Part shown: positions 1-8,846 of the stretch, one piece after another
How positions within the stretch are numbered: the stretch's first letter is position 1
Layout of the letters: every line of letters begins with the position of its first letter
Assembly: GCA_018524345.1 (NCBI GenBank)
Contig: JADQAZ010000001.1
Location: 1,364,001 to 1,428,000, forward strand
Reading direction: 5' to 3'
DNA from: Harenicola maris
GTDB lineage: Bacteria > Pseudomonadota > Alphaproteobacteria > Rhodobacterales > Rhodobacteraceae
DNA length: 64,000 bases
Notes under the pieces: generated by a model
What the model saw: the letters and a program-made list of their open reading frames with translations, nothing else
The model's database searches: none
What the model was told of the DNA's origin: nothing
Translations under genes and position numbers: made by a program

Positions 1-366
1 GCGGGTGCGATACCCGATGGACAGGCCATCAATCGCCCCCGCCCCGATCAGGGCCGCCGCCTCGCGGCCCTTGGCCACATCGGTCAGAAGGCGGCCCTTG
101 ACGTAAAGACCGCGCGCATCCTCGCGCACCTCGTCCCAAACGCCGATGGGCTGGGCCGGGTCATGCTGCCACAGCATCTTGACCTGCCGCCCCCCCTTGG
201 CCAGTGCGGCAAGCGAGGCCGCATAGGCCCCCGCCTGCACCACATCGCCGCCCTGATCGGGGGCGCCGAACAGGCTGGCATAGCCGCTCACCTCGGTGCC
301 GTCCCGCACCTCCAACTGCCCCGGGGCGGAAAACTTCCGCTCCAATCCGTAATCCGTCATGTCCAT
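1..366 (-). CDS. HK97-family prohead protease, GTA gene 4 type (partial, 3' end outside window)
   Basis: This is the first 122 codons of a phage-head maturation protease of peptidase family S78. It would cleave capsid and scaffold during head assembly. The reading frame contains the WQHD-type segment carrying the likely catalytic His68 and the GLSIGY segment carrying the likely catalytic Ser116. The start at 366 is preceded by AGGAG at good spacing; a second ATG lies two codons inside. It begins 11 bp after the portal gene, in the order terminase, portal, protease expected of GTA and HK97-like clusters. In the Rhodobacter GTA a small gene (g3.5) sits between portal and protease; there is no room for it here. 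The rest of the gene runs off the left edge. Confidence 0.85.
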   Translation of the reverse strand, partial: MDMTDYGLERKFSAPGQLEVRDGTEVSGYASLFGAPDQGGDVVQAGAYAASLAALAKGGRQVKMLWQHDPAQPIGVWDEVREDARGLYVKGRLLTDVAKGREAAALIGAGAIDGLSIGYRTR

Positions 367-377
367 CCTATCGCTCC

Positions 378-1544
378 TCATTCCGCTTGCGCTGGAAGGC
401 CCAGCATCCGCCGCTTCTCTGCCGCGCTCAGGAAATCCGCGTCCGCCACACGCCGCCACTGGGCCTCGCGCTCCGCCCCAAGGGCCGGCACCTGATCCAG
501 ATCAACACGCAGCTCCGCCCCCGCACCAAACCCGGCAAACCAGTTTGACAACGCCCCGCAAACCTTTGACGCCAATGGCAAAACCGTTAGCCGATAAAAG
601 GCGCGATTGGCCTCCTGATAATTGGCATAGGTCGCATCCCCGGGGATGCCGAGCATCATCGGCGGCACGCCGAATGCGGTGGCAATCTCCCGCGCCGCGG
701 CTTCCTTGGTCTGCTGGAATTCCATGTCAGAGGGCGAGAACCCCATCTGCTTCCAGTCCAGCCCGCCCTCAAGCAGCATCGGCCGCCCCGCATTGCGCGC
801 CCCCTGATGGTGGGTCTCCATCTCGCTGAGCAAACGATCATACTGATCGGGTGACAGCTGCGACTGCCCGTCCGCCCCGCGATAAACAATCGCGCCAGAG
901 GGCCTTGCAGCATTGTCCAACAGCGCCTTGGACCAGCGCGAGGCCGAATTATGCACATCCACCGCCACAGCCGCCGCCGACATCGGCGACATCCCGTAGT
1001 GGTCATCCTGCGGATGGAAGGTCTTGATATGGCAAACCGGCGATGGCCCCTCGTCCAGCACAAAGCGATGCGCCTTAGCCCCGACCTTGTATTCATAGCC
1101 CGCAGGCCAGCCATCCCGCCCCGGCACAACCGCCATCCGGTCAGAGCGCAAAACATGCAGTTCCAGCGGCAAGCCCGCCTCGCCCACGGCCTCGACATAG
1201 CCGTTCCCGCTCAGCAAAATCTGCCCGAAAAGCGCCTCCAGAAATTCCGCCCGCGCCTGCCCCGCATTGGGCCGCGCCATCAGCTCCAGCAAAGGATGCG
1301 TCTCATATCGCTGCGCCGCATCCTGCGCCAGCAAAGGCAGCGCCGCCGCCGCCTCCGCCACCAGCTTGACCGCGCGAAACCCCACAGGGTTCGCCACAAA
1401 TCCCATCTTCGTCAATGACACCGCATCGCGCGGCGTCCAGGCCACCCGCCCCGCGCCGCCATAGCCCACGACCGGCCCGGTGGCCGAGGCCTTTGCCTCG
1501 GGCACAGCTTCAGGTGCCCGCTTCAGCAGGTTGAACATATCCAC
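378..1544 (-). CDS. Phage portal protein, HK97 family (GTA gene 3 type)
   Basis: This 388-residue protein would form the dodecameric ring at the head vertex through which DNA is packaged. It reads as a full-length HK97-type portal. Recognisable segments are an N-terminal stretch with NPVGFRAV, the central LSGNGYVE, and a C-terminal part with FGVPPMMLGI and a NYQEANRAFYRLTVLPL stretch typical of the family. It lies between the large terminase (46 bp upstream) and the prohead protease (11 bp downstream), all on the minus strand. Its small size and neighbours match the GTA version rather than a large free-living phage portal. Confidence 0.9.
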   Translation of the reverse strand: MDMFNLLKRAPEAVPEAKASATGPVVGYGGAGRVAWTPRDAVSLTKMGFVANPVGFRAVKLVAEAAAALPLLAQDAAQRYETHPLLELMARPNAGQARAEFLEALFGQILLSGNGYVEAVGEAGLPLELHVLRSDRMAVVPGRDGWPAGYEYKVGAKAHRFVLDEGPSPVCHIKTFHPQDDHYGMSPMSAAAVAVDVHNSASRWSKALLDNAARPSGAIVYRGADGQSQLSPDQYDRLLSEMETHHQGARNAGRPMLLEGGLDWKQMGFSPSDMEFQQTKEAAAREIATAFGVPPMMLGIPGDATYANYQEANRAFYRLTVLPLASKVCGALSNWFAGFGAGAELRVDLDQVPALGAEREAQWRRVADADFLSAAEKRRMLGLPAQAE

Positions 1545-1591
1545 GCTCCTTTGAAATTTTGGTTATCGTCTTGGTCGGGCCGCGCGGGCCC

Positions 1592-2935
1592 CTACAGGCT
1601 GCGCATCCTCGGGCTGCGCCATGTCTTCGACGGCGCAAGGATCACCTCATGCAGCGCCCAGACAAGGGCATCCACACGGTCCGGCGATCCGCGCCCGGTA
1701 AAGCCCTGCGCCGTCATCTGGCACATCTGCTCTTCCAACTCGCCAAGCCCGCGCAGATGCGCCACGCGCCCCTGCTCATAAAGCGCCGCCACAGGCTCCG
1801 CCCGCGCCGCCTTGCCCTTGCTGGCATGCACCGCGCGGTAGGGCACCGCGGGGTCAATCTGCCGGATCACCGTCTCCACCAGATCACCGCCCTGATTGAC
1901 CTCGGCCACCAAACGGTCGGCCCCGTGGCGCTCCATCGCCTCCAGCGCGGCCTTGGCCCATGTCGCAGGGCTCGCCGCCGCAACGCTGGCGTCTTCCAAT
2001 ACAACGGCCCGCCAGTCCGAGGGCGGCCCCTCGGTCATGGCGCCCACGACGACAATCCCGCAAAGGTCCGATCCCTTGTGCCCCGTCACCGGCGGGTCCA
2101 CCGCCACAACAATCCGCGACATCTTCCCCGGCACCTCAAGCCGCGCCGCCTCGATATCGCTGCCGCGCCACAGCGCGCCCTCGTTATCGCTCAGCAAAAC
2201 CCCCTCAAGCTCCTGCCGCCCCAGCCGCGTGCCGCCATAGCGCGCCTGCACCTCGGCCAGAAAACTATCGGCCAGATAGGCCCGGTTCGCCTCTGTCGGG
2301 GCGCTGGTGCTCACGGTCGAGGGCGTATCGAGCAAGCGCCGCAGGATCGGCACATTGCGCGGCGTGGTGGTGACGCATTGGCGCGGGTTCTCGCCCAATC
2401 GCAGGCCAAATTGCAGCATGTCCCATGCCTCCTCCGCCCGGCGCCACTTCGCCAGCTCATCCACCCAGGCGCAGTCAAACTGCGGCCCGCGCAGGGCCTC
2501 GGGGTCATGGGCCGAAAACACCTGCGCAATGGCCCCGTTGGGCCATTCGAGCCGCCGGCGGCTGGCCTGCCACTCGGGGCGGCGGTCGCTCGGCGTGCAG
2601 TTCAAAATCCCGCTCTCGCCAAAGACCATCACCTCGCGGGCCTGCTCGATCGTCTCGCCGATCAGGGCGACACGTTTGCAGCCCCCCGGATCCAGCGGCC
2701 CCGCGCCCTCGACCTGCGCCCGAACCCATTCGGACCCGGCCCGCGTCTTACCCGCGCCGCGCCCGCCCAGAACCACCCATGTGCGCCAATCGCCCTCGGG
2801 CGGAAGCTGGTGATCCAGCGCCCAGAACTCGAAAAGCCATGGCAGGGCAAGCAGGGTCTCGTCACTCAGGCTCGACAGGAAACTCTGTTGAACCTGCGGC
2901 GGCTCGGAGGCGAGCCAAACGGCGGCAGACTTCAT
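1592..2935 (-). CDS. Phage terminase large subunit, GTA gene 2 type
   Basis: This is the packaging motor ATPase and headful nuclease. With the start at 2935 it is 447 residues. It has a Walker A-type loop GGRGAGKT at about 57-64, a Walker B-type segment ending VDE at about 158-160, and TTTPR as the coupling motif. The C-terminal RNase H-like nuclease half has candidate acidic residues Asp280 (VAVDP), Glu345 (VAEVN) and Asp422 (DRVDALVWA). The frame stays open upstream as far as 3073, so the start is uncertain. I chose 2935 on family length, although its Shine-Dalgarno-like AAGGG touches the ATG. It overlaps the end of the small-subunit gene, suggesting coupled translation. Confidence 0.9.
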   Translation of the reverse strand: MKSAAVWLASEPPQVQQSFLSSLSDETLLALPWLFEFWALDHQLPPEGDWRTWVVLGGRGAGKTRAGSEWVRAQVEGAGPLDPGGCKRVALIGETIEQAREVMVFGESGILNCTPSDRRPEWQASRRRLEWPNGAIAQVFSAHDPEALRGPQFDCAWVDELAKWRRAEEAWDMLQFGLRLGENPRQCVTTTPRNVPILRRLLDTPSTVSTSAPTEANRAYLADSFLAEVQARYGGTRLGRQELEGVLLSDNEGALWRGSDIEAARLEVPGKMSRIVVAVDPPVTGHKGSDLCGIVVVGAMTEGPPSDWRAVVLEDASVAAASPATWAKAALEAMERHGADRLVAEVNQGGDLVETVIRQIDPAVPYRAVHASKGKAARAEPVAALYEQGRVAHLRGLGELEEQMCQMTAQGFTGRGSPDRVDALVWALHEVILAPSKTWRSPRMRSL

Positions 2936-3230
2936 CCCTTGCCGTGGCAAGGTCGAGGGCTGTCCCCGCGGCTGTTCCATTTCCGTCTTTGGCGCGCAGA
3001 CGGTCGTTCTGGAGGTCTTGAACACGCTTTCTCTCCTCAAGTGCCAATTTTGCAAAACCCCGCACTTCGGCAAGGCGCTTTGTGACCTCCCGCGCAGGCA
3101 CCGCGCGGGAAGATTTTATTTCAGCGATCATTTCGGTCAGTGCTTGGACACTTTCAGTGAACAACTGCTCGGCCTCGGCCAGCAAATGCACCGGTGCCGC
3201 GCCCTGAGGCTCGGTTGGGGGTGTTGCCAT
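2862..3230 (-). CDS. GTA small terminase-like protein (GTA gene 1 type)
   Basis: This 122-residue protein is dominated by charged helices. It contains a long region of coiled-coil character at about 15-80 (segments AEAEQLFTESVQALTEM and FAKLALEERKRVQ). It is the first gene of the minus-strand cluster and overlaps the large terminase, which is the position of RcGTA gp1, a small terminase homologue. The function is inferred from position and general character; I cannot show a DNA-binding motif. The C-terminal third lies in the overlap with terL and may be under double coding constraint. Confidence 0.7.
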   Translation of the reverse strand: MATPPTEPQGAAPVHLLAEAEQLFTESVQALTEMIAEIKSSRAVPAREVTKRLAEVRGFAKLALEERKRVQDLQNDRLRAKDGNGTAAGTALDLATARDEVCRRLARLRAAAGSTEFPVEPE

Positions 3231-3327
3231 ACTCTGTCCTAGGGTCGGGAATGCCGGGTCCTGAAACGCAAAACGGCACCGCAGAAATTCTGCCGTGCCG
3301 CTTACTGAGTCTTCCCAGCTTGCCTGT

Positions 3328-3356
3328 TTTCTACTTTAGGGCGAGCGGTATGTCAA
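3328..3356 (-). promoter_or_regulatory. Candidate promoter of the GTA cluster
   Basis: On the minus strand TTGACA (3351-3356) is followed after 17 bp by TAGAAA (3328-3333). It lies about 100 bp upstream of the first GTA gene. The -35 element is perfect; the -10 matches four of six consensus bases. In Rhodobacter the GTA promoter is activated by GafA and controlled through CtrA; I did not identify such sites here. Confidence 0.5.
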
Positions 3357-3378
3357 GACCTATCTCCAAACGTGCAAA

Positions 3379-3400
3379 GGGGGCACCGTTCGGTGCCCCC
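3379..3400 (-). terminator. Terminator-like hairpin after mltG
   Basis: GGGGGCACC and GGTGCCCCC form a perfect 9-bp stem with a 4-base loop, starting 33 bp beyond the mltG stop. On the minus strand it is followed by only a short TTT, so termination efficiency is uncertain. It separates mltG from the GTA promoter. Confidence 0.5.
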
Positions 3401-3432
3401 CTTTTCCCTTACCCGAAATACCGGCAAAGCCC

Positions 3433-4584
3433 TTAATTCGCGCGCTCTGCCTCGATCTGCCGCCACTTGGCCACATTGGCATTATGGTCCTCCAGCGTAA
3501 CAGCAAAGGCATGTCCGCCCGTCCCGTCCGCCACAAAGAAGATATAGGGCGTGTCATCGGGATTAAGCGCCGCCTCGATACTGGCCAGCCCCGGATTCGC
3601 AATCGGCCCGGGCGGCAGCGCATCAATGACATAGGTGTTATAGGGCGTCGCCCCGCGCAATTCGCTCTGGCGCAAACCACGGCCCAAGGCCCCCTCCCCA
3701 TTGGTGATGCCATAGATCACCGTCGGGTCCGTTTGCAGCTTCATGCCCTGATTGAGGCGGTTGATAAACACGCTGGCCACCTGCCGCCGCTCCTCGGCCA
3801 CGCCGGTTTCCTTCTCCACGATGGAGGCAAGGATAAGGGCCTCCTCGGGCGTCTCCAATGGCAGGCCATCGACACGGTTGGCCCATGCCTCAGCCAGCCT
3901 TTGCCGCTGCGCCTCCTCCATCTGCGCCACCAGCGCCGCACGGTCAGACCCTTTGCGCACCTCATAGCTGTTGGGCGCAAGGCTCCCCTCGGCGGGCACC
4001 TCGGCGATCTCTCCGGTCAGGAAATCCGCCGCCTTCAGGCTATTGACCAGCTGCCAGCTCGTCGCGCCCTCGGCCAAAGTCACACGGTAGCGCAGGTCCG
4101 CATCCTCAAGCGCAGCCCCATATTCCGCAGGGGTTTCATCCACCCCCGGCTCGAATTTGGCCACCTCGGTAAAGGTATTGGTCGCCGGATCCAGCTCGCG
4201 GATCACCACCTCGGCCTTCAACACACCAACGCGAAAGTTCAATTCCGCCCCGCAGGTGTTGCGCCCGCCCACAGTGACCGTATCGATGATCTCGTCCATC
4301 GAGGCCCCCGCAGGCACAAGGAAACTGCCCGCTTTCAACTGCGATGTCCGCTCGGAGTAATCGGCCCCCATGCGGAAAATCTGCCCGCTGCTGATCGCCC
4401 CGCGCTCCTCAAGATCGCGCGAGACCGACTTCATCGAAGCGCCGGATTTCACCTGAAGGCAGATCGCCTCGCTCAATGGCCCCTCGGCGACAAACTGGTT
4501 CTTGCCCCAGTTCACCACCCAAGCCGCGGCCAAAAGCACCACGATCAAAATCGTCAGCCCGTTCGAGGCAACCGATTTATACAT
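3433..4584 (-). CDS. mltG: Endolytic murein transglycosylase MltG
   Basis: This 383-residue inner-membrane enzyme cuts nascent peptidoglycan strands and helps set glycan length. One N-terminal membrane helix (about 9-26) anchors it, followed by a LysM-like region. The YceG domain contains the ASIVEKET motif with catalytic Glu257 and the downstream LQTDPTVIYG and PPGPIANPG segments. Length and motifs are normal for the family. Its ATG overlaps the fabF stop as TAATG, so the two are translationally coupled. Linkage of fabF with mltG is common in proteobacteria. Confidence 0.95.
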   Translation of the reverse strand: MYKSVASNGLTILIVVLLAAAWVVNWGKNQFVAEGPLSEAICLQVKSGASMKSVSRDLEERGAISSGQIFRMGADYSERTSQLKAGSFLVPAGASMDEIIDTVTVGGRNTCGAELNFRVGVLKAEVVIRELDPATNTFTEVAKFEPGVDETPAEYGAALEDADLRYRVTLAEGATSWQLVNSLKAADFLTGEIAEVPAEGSLAPNSYEVRKGSDRAALVAQMEEAQRQRLAEAWANRVDGLPLETPEEALILASIVEKETGVAEERRQVASVFINRLNQGMKLQTDPTVIYGITNGEGALGRGLRQSELRGATPYNTYVIDALPPGPIANPGLASIEAALNPDDTPYIFFVADGTGGHAFAVTLEDHNANVAKWRQIEAERAN

Positions 4585-5843
4585 TATTTAGGTTTCCCCA
4601 TAACAAGCGATGCATTCGTCCCGCCAAACCCGAAGGAGTTGGACAGAACCACATTGATCTCCCGCTCGCGCTTTACATTGGGCGCAAGGTCAATCGGGCT
4701 GTCGATGGCCGGATTCTCAAGGTTGATCGTCGGCGGCGCCACCTGATCGCGCAGCGCAAGGATCGAGAAAATCGCCTCGATCGCGCCCGCCGCCCCCAAC
4801 AGGTGCCCGGTGGAGGATTTGGTCGAGGACATGGTCGCCTTACCCGCCGCATCCCCCAACATGCGCGCCACAGCGCCAAGCTCGATCGTGTCGGCCATGG
4901 TCGATGTGCCATGGGCGTTGATGTAATCAATCGCGCTCGGCTCCAAACCGGCCCGCTTCAACGCCGCCCGCATGGAACGTTCCGCCCCGTCGCCATCCTC
5001 GGAAGGCGCGGTGATGTGATAGGCATCGCCCGACAGGCCATAGCCCAGAATCTCGGCGTAAATCTTCGCGCCCCGCGCCTTGGCGTGCTCGTATTCCTCC
5101 AGCACAACAACACCAGCCCCCTCGCCCATGACAAAACCATCGCGGTCCTCGTCATAAGGGCGGCTAGCGCGCTTGGGGTCATCCTTGCGCTTGGTCGACA
5201 GCGCCTTACAGGCGTTGAAACCGGCAATGCCAATCTCGCCAATCGGGCTCTCCGCCCCGCCCGCAATCATCACATCCGCATCGTCCAGCGCAATAAGCCG
5301 CGCCGCATCGCCAATGGCATGGGCACCGGTGGAACAGGCGGTTACAACAGCATGGTTCGGGCCCTTAAAGCCATAGCGGATCGACACATGGCCAGAGACC
5401 AGATTGATCAAGGCGCCGGGCACAAAGAAAGGCGAAACCCGCCGCGGCCCCTTGTCCCGCAGGGTCAGGGAAGTATTGGCAATCGAGTTCAACCCGCCAA
5501 TGCCAGAACCGATCATAACCCCGGTGCGGCACTTGGATTCCTCGTCCTGCGGCGTCCATCCCGCATCCTCAACCGCCTGCACAGCCGCCGCCATGCCGAA
5601 CAGAATAAAGGTATCCACCTTGCGCTGCTCCTTGGGGGCCATCCAGTCGTCACCGTTAAAGGTGCCATCCGTGCCATCGCCAAGCGGCACCTCACAGGCG
5701 TAATCCGTCGCCAGATGCGAGGCATCAAACTGCTTGATCGTATCCGCACCACTTTCCCCGGCCAAAAGCCGCGACCAAGTGGCCTCAACACCCGACGCCA
5801 AAGGCGTCACCAATCCCAAGCCCGTTACAACCACTCGACGCAT
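4584..5843 (-). CDS. fabF: Beta-ketoacyl-ACP synthase II FabF
   Basis: This enzyme condenses malonyl-ACP with acyl-ACP in fatty-acid elongation. The 419-residue protein has the thiolase-fold active site: Cys170 in VTACSTGAHAIG, one catalytic His in NAHGTSTMADTIE and the other in SSTGHLLGAAGA. Length is typical. It belongs to the minus-strand set fabD, fabG, acpP, fabF, mltG, but an RTX gene with its own terminator lies between it and acpP. It therefore probably has its own promoter in the 5844-5954 gap. Confidence 0.97.
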   Translation of the reverse strand: MRRVVVTGLGLVTPLASGVEATWSRLLAGESGADTIKQFDASHLATDYACEVPLGDGTDGTFNGDDWMAPKEQRKVDTFILFGMAAAVQAVEDAGWTPQDEESKCRTGVMIGSGIGGLNSIANTSLTLRDKGPRRVSPFFVPGALINLVSGHVSIRYGFKGPNHAVVTACSTGAHAIGDAARLIALDDADVMIAGGAESPIGEIGIAGFNACKALSTKRKDDPKRASRPYDEDRDGFVMGEGAGVVVLEEYEHAKARGAKIYAEILGYGLSGDAYHITAPSEDGDGAERSMRAALKRAGLEPSAIDYINAHGTSTMADTIELGAVARMLGDAAGKATMSSTKSSTGHLLGAAGAIEAIFSILALRDQVAPPTINLENPAIDSPIDLAPNVKREREINVVLSNSFGFGGTNASLVMGKPK

Positions 5844-5954
5844 ATCGCTTACCCCAGCTTCGCTATTCTTCTTCTGGCCCCTGATACACGGGCCGGGCCC
5901 AAAGGGGCAAGAGGGCGCAGACCTGCTCGCACGCAGCCGCCCGCCTTTCCGCGC

Positions 5955-5988
5955 AACAAAAAACCCCGGTGCATTGAGCGCACCGGGG
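5955..5988 (-). terminator. Intrinsic terminator of the RTX gene
   Basis: On the minus strand CCCCGGTGC and GCACCGGGG pair (5964-5988) around a 7-base loop and are followed directly by a run of six T, then GTT. The terminator lies about 30 bp beyond the RTX stop codon and isolates that gene from fabF. Confidence 0.85.
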
Positions 5989-6019
5989 CTGGAAATACCG
6001 TTTGTCTGCGACAGACCGT

Positions 6020-7417
6020 TTAAACAGTCCCCACCGGCGTGCTCACAATCTCAAGATCCGCCAGAGTAAAGGGCTGATCGCTATAGATCGTCAGAACGTC
6101 ACTGGTGGCAATGATATCCGCCGTTGCCGCCATGTTGATCGTCACGGTCGTCTCATAGGCGCCAGCTTTGCCAACCACGGCGTTCTGCTCGAAATCAATG
6201 CCGGAAATCACCCGTCCGGACTCTGCATCGGTCTCGACCTGAATCGAAATCTGATCTTCAGCAGGGTCAAAGTCCATAATCTTGCCAATCCCAGACTCGC
6301 TTTGGAGGTCGAGCGGACCAATTGAATCCGAGGTCACGGTTTCCTCAAGCTCAAGCTCAATCGTAAGGCTGTCGCTTCCCTCCCCCCCCGAAAGGGCCGG
6401 CCCAGTCAGATTCATCCCGGCCACCGCAGTCATCGTGATATCGTCATCGCCCGCATTGCCCTGAACGCCGGAACTCCCCTCATCGAAATAGTCCCGATCG
6501 CTGATAACCGTCAGCGTATCATCGCCCGCGCCGCCATAGACCCTGTTGTGGACGTTGTCAGAGGATATCACGTCATCCCCCTCTCCTCCGAGAACCTCGG
6601 TGTCAAACGTCTCAGTCAGAGAGATCGTATCCGCCCCGGTGCCACCCTCGATGGTAACGCCACCAGCCCCGCCTTTCGCTTCGATGACATCCTCACCGGC
6701 CCCGCCCTGAATAGACATAGACCCATAGAAATTCTCAAATCGGATCTCGTCATTTCCGGCGTCACCGGAAATATCGCCATAGAAATTCACGGCGTCGATA
6801 TAATCATCGCCTTCGCCGCCATAAATCTCTCCATCACCTCCAGCGCTGTAGATCTCATCATTTCCCGCCTCGCCAAATATCTGTGAATTTTGGCCATCGG
6901 TGAAGATCCGATCGTCTCCATCCCCGCCGTAAACAGAGTTCCCGGTGCCGGACTCCGTGAGGTGATCATCGCCGCTATCGCCATAAACAATGCCCTCTTG
7001 GCCGGTGAATGTAATCTGGTCCTCTCCAGCGCCCCCATTAACGATATCCTCTAGGCCACTGGCAATAAGGGTGTCATCGCCCGCGCCGCCCAGAATGCCG
7101 GAAGTGTCACCCTGAGATGAAATATAATCATTCCCGCCCTCACCGAAAATGGAATTCCCGTCACCAAGGTTTTCAAGCCGGTCATCCCCATCGCCAAGAT
7201 CAACAACGGAATTGTTAAGGGTAAAGGCGTCCCCGGCCTCCACAATGTCGTCTTCATCGGTGCCGATGAAGTTATCGACCGCAACCAAAGTCAGGGGTCC
7301 CTCATCTACGACTTCATCTGGCGGAGTATCATCGCTGTCGTCAGAACCAGTGCTTGAAATGCCCCCAATAACCAAAAGGCCCGTAAGCCCCAAAAGAACC
7401 ATCTCGATCATATTCAT
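6020..7417 (-). CDS. RTX-type calcium-binding repeat protein
   Basis: This 465-residue acidic protein has an N-terminal hydrophobic segment (about 5-20) that could be a membrane anchor or signal. It is followed by many degenerate nonapeptide repeats of the GGxGxDx form (for example YGGEGDDYI, FGEAGNDEI, LGGEGDDVI) from about 70 to 350, which should fold as a Ca2+-binding beta roll. The last 100 residues are not repetitive. No enzymatic domain is visible and no secretion genes are nearby. It sits between fabF and acpP with its own terminator and an AT-rich upstream region (7418-7560), so it looks inserted into the fab cluster. The role is unknown; surface adhesion or matrix is only a guess. 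Confidence 0.85.
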   Translation of the reverse strand: MNMIEMVLLGLTGLLVIGGISSTGSDDSDDTPPDEVVDEGPLTLVAVDNFIGTDEDDIVEAGDAFTLNNSVVDLGDGDDRLENLGDGNSIFGEGGNDYISSQGDTSGILGGAGDDTLIASGLEDIVNGGAGEDQITFTGQEGIVYGDSGDDHLTESGTGNSVYGGDGDDRIFTDGQNSQIFGEAGNDEIYSAGGDGEIYGGEGDDYIDAVNFYGDISGDAGNDEIRFENFYGSMSIQGGAGEDVIEAKGGAGGVTIEGGTGADTISLTETFDTEVLGGEGDDVISSDNVHNRVYGGAGDDTLTVISDRDYFDEGSSGVQGNAGDDDITMTAVAGMNLTGPALSGGEGSDSLTIELELEETVTSDSIGPLDLQSESGIGKIMDFDPAEDQISIQVETDAESGRVISGIDFEQNAVVGKAGAYETTVTINMAATADIIATSDVLTIYSDQPFTLADLEIVSTPVGTV

Positions 7418-7580
7418 CTCCAGTGGCAGATTTTTAGCATAAACAGAATCAATTTACTAAACAGTAGCACGAAACTTTACATAATTAAGGAGGGAATAAG
7501 GCTCCGTTATTTTCTCATTTATTTTCGCCCTGTCATGGCAATACGGGTATAGGAAATGATGCCCCGCCCAATCGCCAAAG

Positions 7581-7609
7581 AAAAACGGCGCCCCCGAGGG
7601 GACGCCGCT
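7581..7609 (-). terminator. Intrinsic terminator of acpP
   Basis: A GC-rich stem (CGGCG-CCC pairing with GGG-CGCCG across one G.U position) is followed on the minus strand by TTTTT. It lies about 30 bp after the acpP stop. Confidence 0.75.
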
Positions 7610-7637
7610 TTCTAATCATATGGCCGAAAAGCGCCGC

Positions 7638-7871
7638 TTAGGCAGCTTCGGTGATGAACTTAACCGCGTCACCAAATGTCTGGATGGTCTCGGCTGCATC
7701 ATCAGGGATCTCGATCCCGAACTCTTCTTCGAAGGCCATGACCAGCTCAACGGTGTCAAGGCTGTCTGCACCCAGATCGTCAATGAACGAGGCGTTTTCT
7801 TTCACCTTGTCTTCTTCGACGCTCAAATGCTCGACTACAATCTTCTTAACGCGATCCGAAATGTCGCTCAT
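7638..7871 (-). CDS. acpP: Acyl carrier protein
   Basis: This 77-residue acidic carrier of growing acyl chains has the phosphopantetheine site Ser37 in [12 protein letters not shown]. It has the usual four-helix pattern starting [10 protein letters not shown]. The start at 7871 is chosen because it gives the canonical N-terminus and has AAGGA about 10 bp upstream; the frame is open further upstream but unlike the family. It serves FabD, FabG and FabF encoded around it. Confidence 0.98.
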   Translation of the reverse strand: MSDISDRVKKIVVEHLSVEEDKVKENASFIDDLGADSLDTVELVMAFEEEFGIEIPDDAAETIQTFGDAVKFITEAA

Positions 7872-8010
7872 ATGTCCAGTCCTTCGTGTTTTGCGGCGCA
7901 AATGCCTGTGCCGCCAGTTGTTCGAGTGCCAAGGCAAGCCCGGCGTTTTTGCCGGAAGGTCGCCCTCACCGGAGGAATCCGCGGGCCCAATGCCGCATCA
8001 GATTGCGCCG

Positions 8011-8038
8011 CCTATAGCACAGAGTCACAGCGGCGCAA
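8011..8038 (-). promoter_or_regulatory. Candidate acpP promoter
   Basis: On the minus strand TTGCGC (8033-8038), a 16-bp spacer and TATAGG (8011-8016) form a plausible sigma-70 promoter. The predicted leader of about 130 nt ends at the acpP start. It fits acpP being transcribed independently of fabG. Confidence 0.5.
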
Positions 8039-8108
8039 ACGCTTTCACCCTGCTTTCGCGCTTCTCCCCCGGTGGGATTTCGCCGCAAGGTTGGAGGGCC
8101 CGGCGCGA

Positions 8109-8846
8109 TCAGATCATCGCCATACCGCCATTCACATGCAGCACCGTCCCCGTGGTGTAACCGGCCTCGGGGCTGGCCAGATAGAGCGCCGCCGCGCCGA
8201 TCTCGCCCGCATCCCCCATGCGCCCTGCGGGCACCTGTGCAAGGATGCCGGTCTTCTGGTCATCGGTCAGCTTGTCGGTCATCGCCGTGGTGATAAAGCC
8301 CGGCGCAATGCAGTTCACGGTGATGCCGCGGCTGGCCACCTCATAGGCAAGGGATTTCGACATGCCCACCATGCCCGCCTTACTGGCGGCATAGTTCGCC
8401 TGCCCCGGATTGCCCGTGGCCCCCACAACAGAGGACACATTCACAATCCGCCCCCAACGGGCCTTCATCATCCCGCGCAAAACGCCCTTACACAGCCGGA
8501 AGGTCGAGGTCAGGTTCACGTCGATCACGCTTTGCCACTCCTCCTCGGACATGCGCATAAACAGGTTGTCGCGGGTGATCCCGGCGTTATTGACCAGAAT
8601 ATCCACTGCGCCCATGGCCTCCACGGCCTGCTTGGGCAGGGCATTCACCGCCTCCGCGTCGCTCAGGTTGCAAGGCAGCACATGGGCCCGCTCGCCCAGC
8701 TCCTCGGCCAGCGCCTGCAACGGCGCCTCGCGCGTGCCGGACAGGCCAACAGTGGCCCCCGCCCCATGCAGCTGTTTGGCGATTTCCCCGCCAATGCCGC
8801 CCGATGCGCCGGTGATCAGCGCCGATTTCCCTGTCAGATCAAACAT
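8109..8846 (-). CDS. fabG: 3-oxoacyl-ACP reductase FabG
   Basis: This NADPH-dependent short-chain dehydrogenase reduces 3-ketoacyl-ACP. With the start at 8846 it has 245 residues, the standard FabG size. It shows the TGASGGIG cofactor motif at 12-19, NNAG near 86-89, and the catalytic set Ser138/139, Tyr152 and Lys156 (YAASK). The C-terminus ends in the usual LHVNGGMAM-type segment. It lies upstream of acpP on the same strand with a 237-bp gap holding an acpP promoter candidate. Confidence 0.97.
   Translation of the reverse strand: MFDLTGKSALITGASGGIGGEIAKQLHGAGATVGLSGTREAPLQALAEELGERAHVLPCNLSDAEAVNALPKQAVEAMGAVDILVNNAGITRDNLFMRMSEEEWQSVIDVNLTSTFRLCKGVLRGMMKARWGRIVNVSSVVGATGNPGQANYAASKAGMVGMSKSLAYEVASRGITVNCIAPGFITTAMTDKLTDDQKTGILAQVPAGRMGDAGEIGAAALYLASPEAGYTTGTVLHVNGGMAMI

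Noticed and set aside
1559-3085. Long plus-strand frame opposite the large terminase
   Set aside because: Pure shadow of the terminase; composition not protein-like.
1-3230. A complete active prophage at the left edge
   Set aside because: Only packaging and head genes are visible, no integrase or repressor, and the location beside mltG and fabF fits a GTA better.
4476-6023. Long plus-strand frame opposite fabF and mltG
   Set aside because: Runs across two real genes and their junction; no protein features.
6020-7417. Repeats in the RTX gene as a CRISPR or DNA repeat array
   Set aside because: The periodicity is at protein level with degenerate nucleotides; there are no identical repeats with unique spacers.
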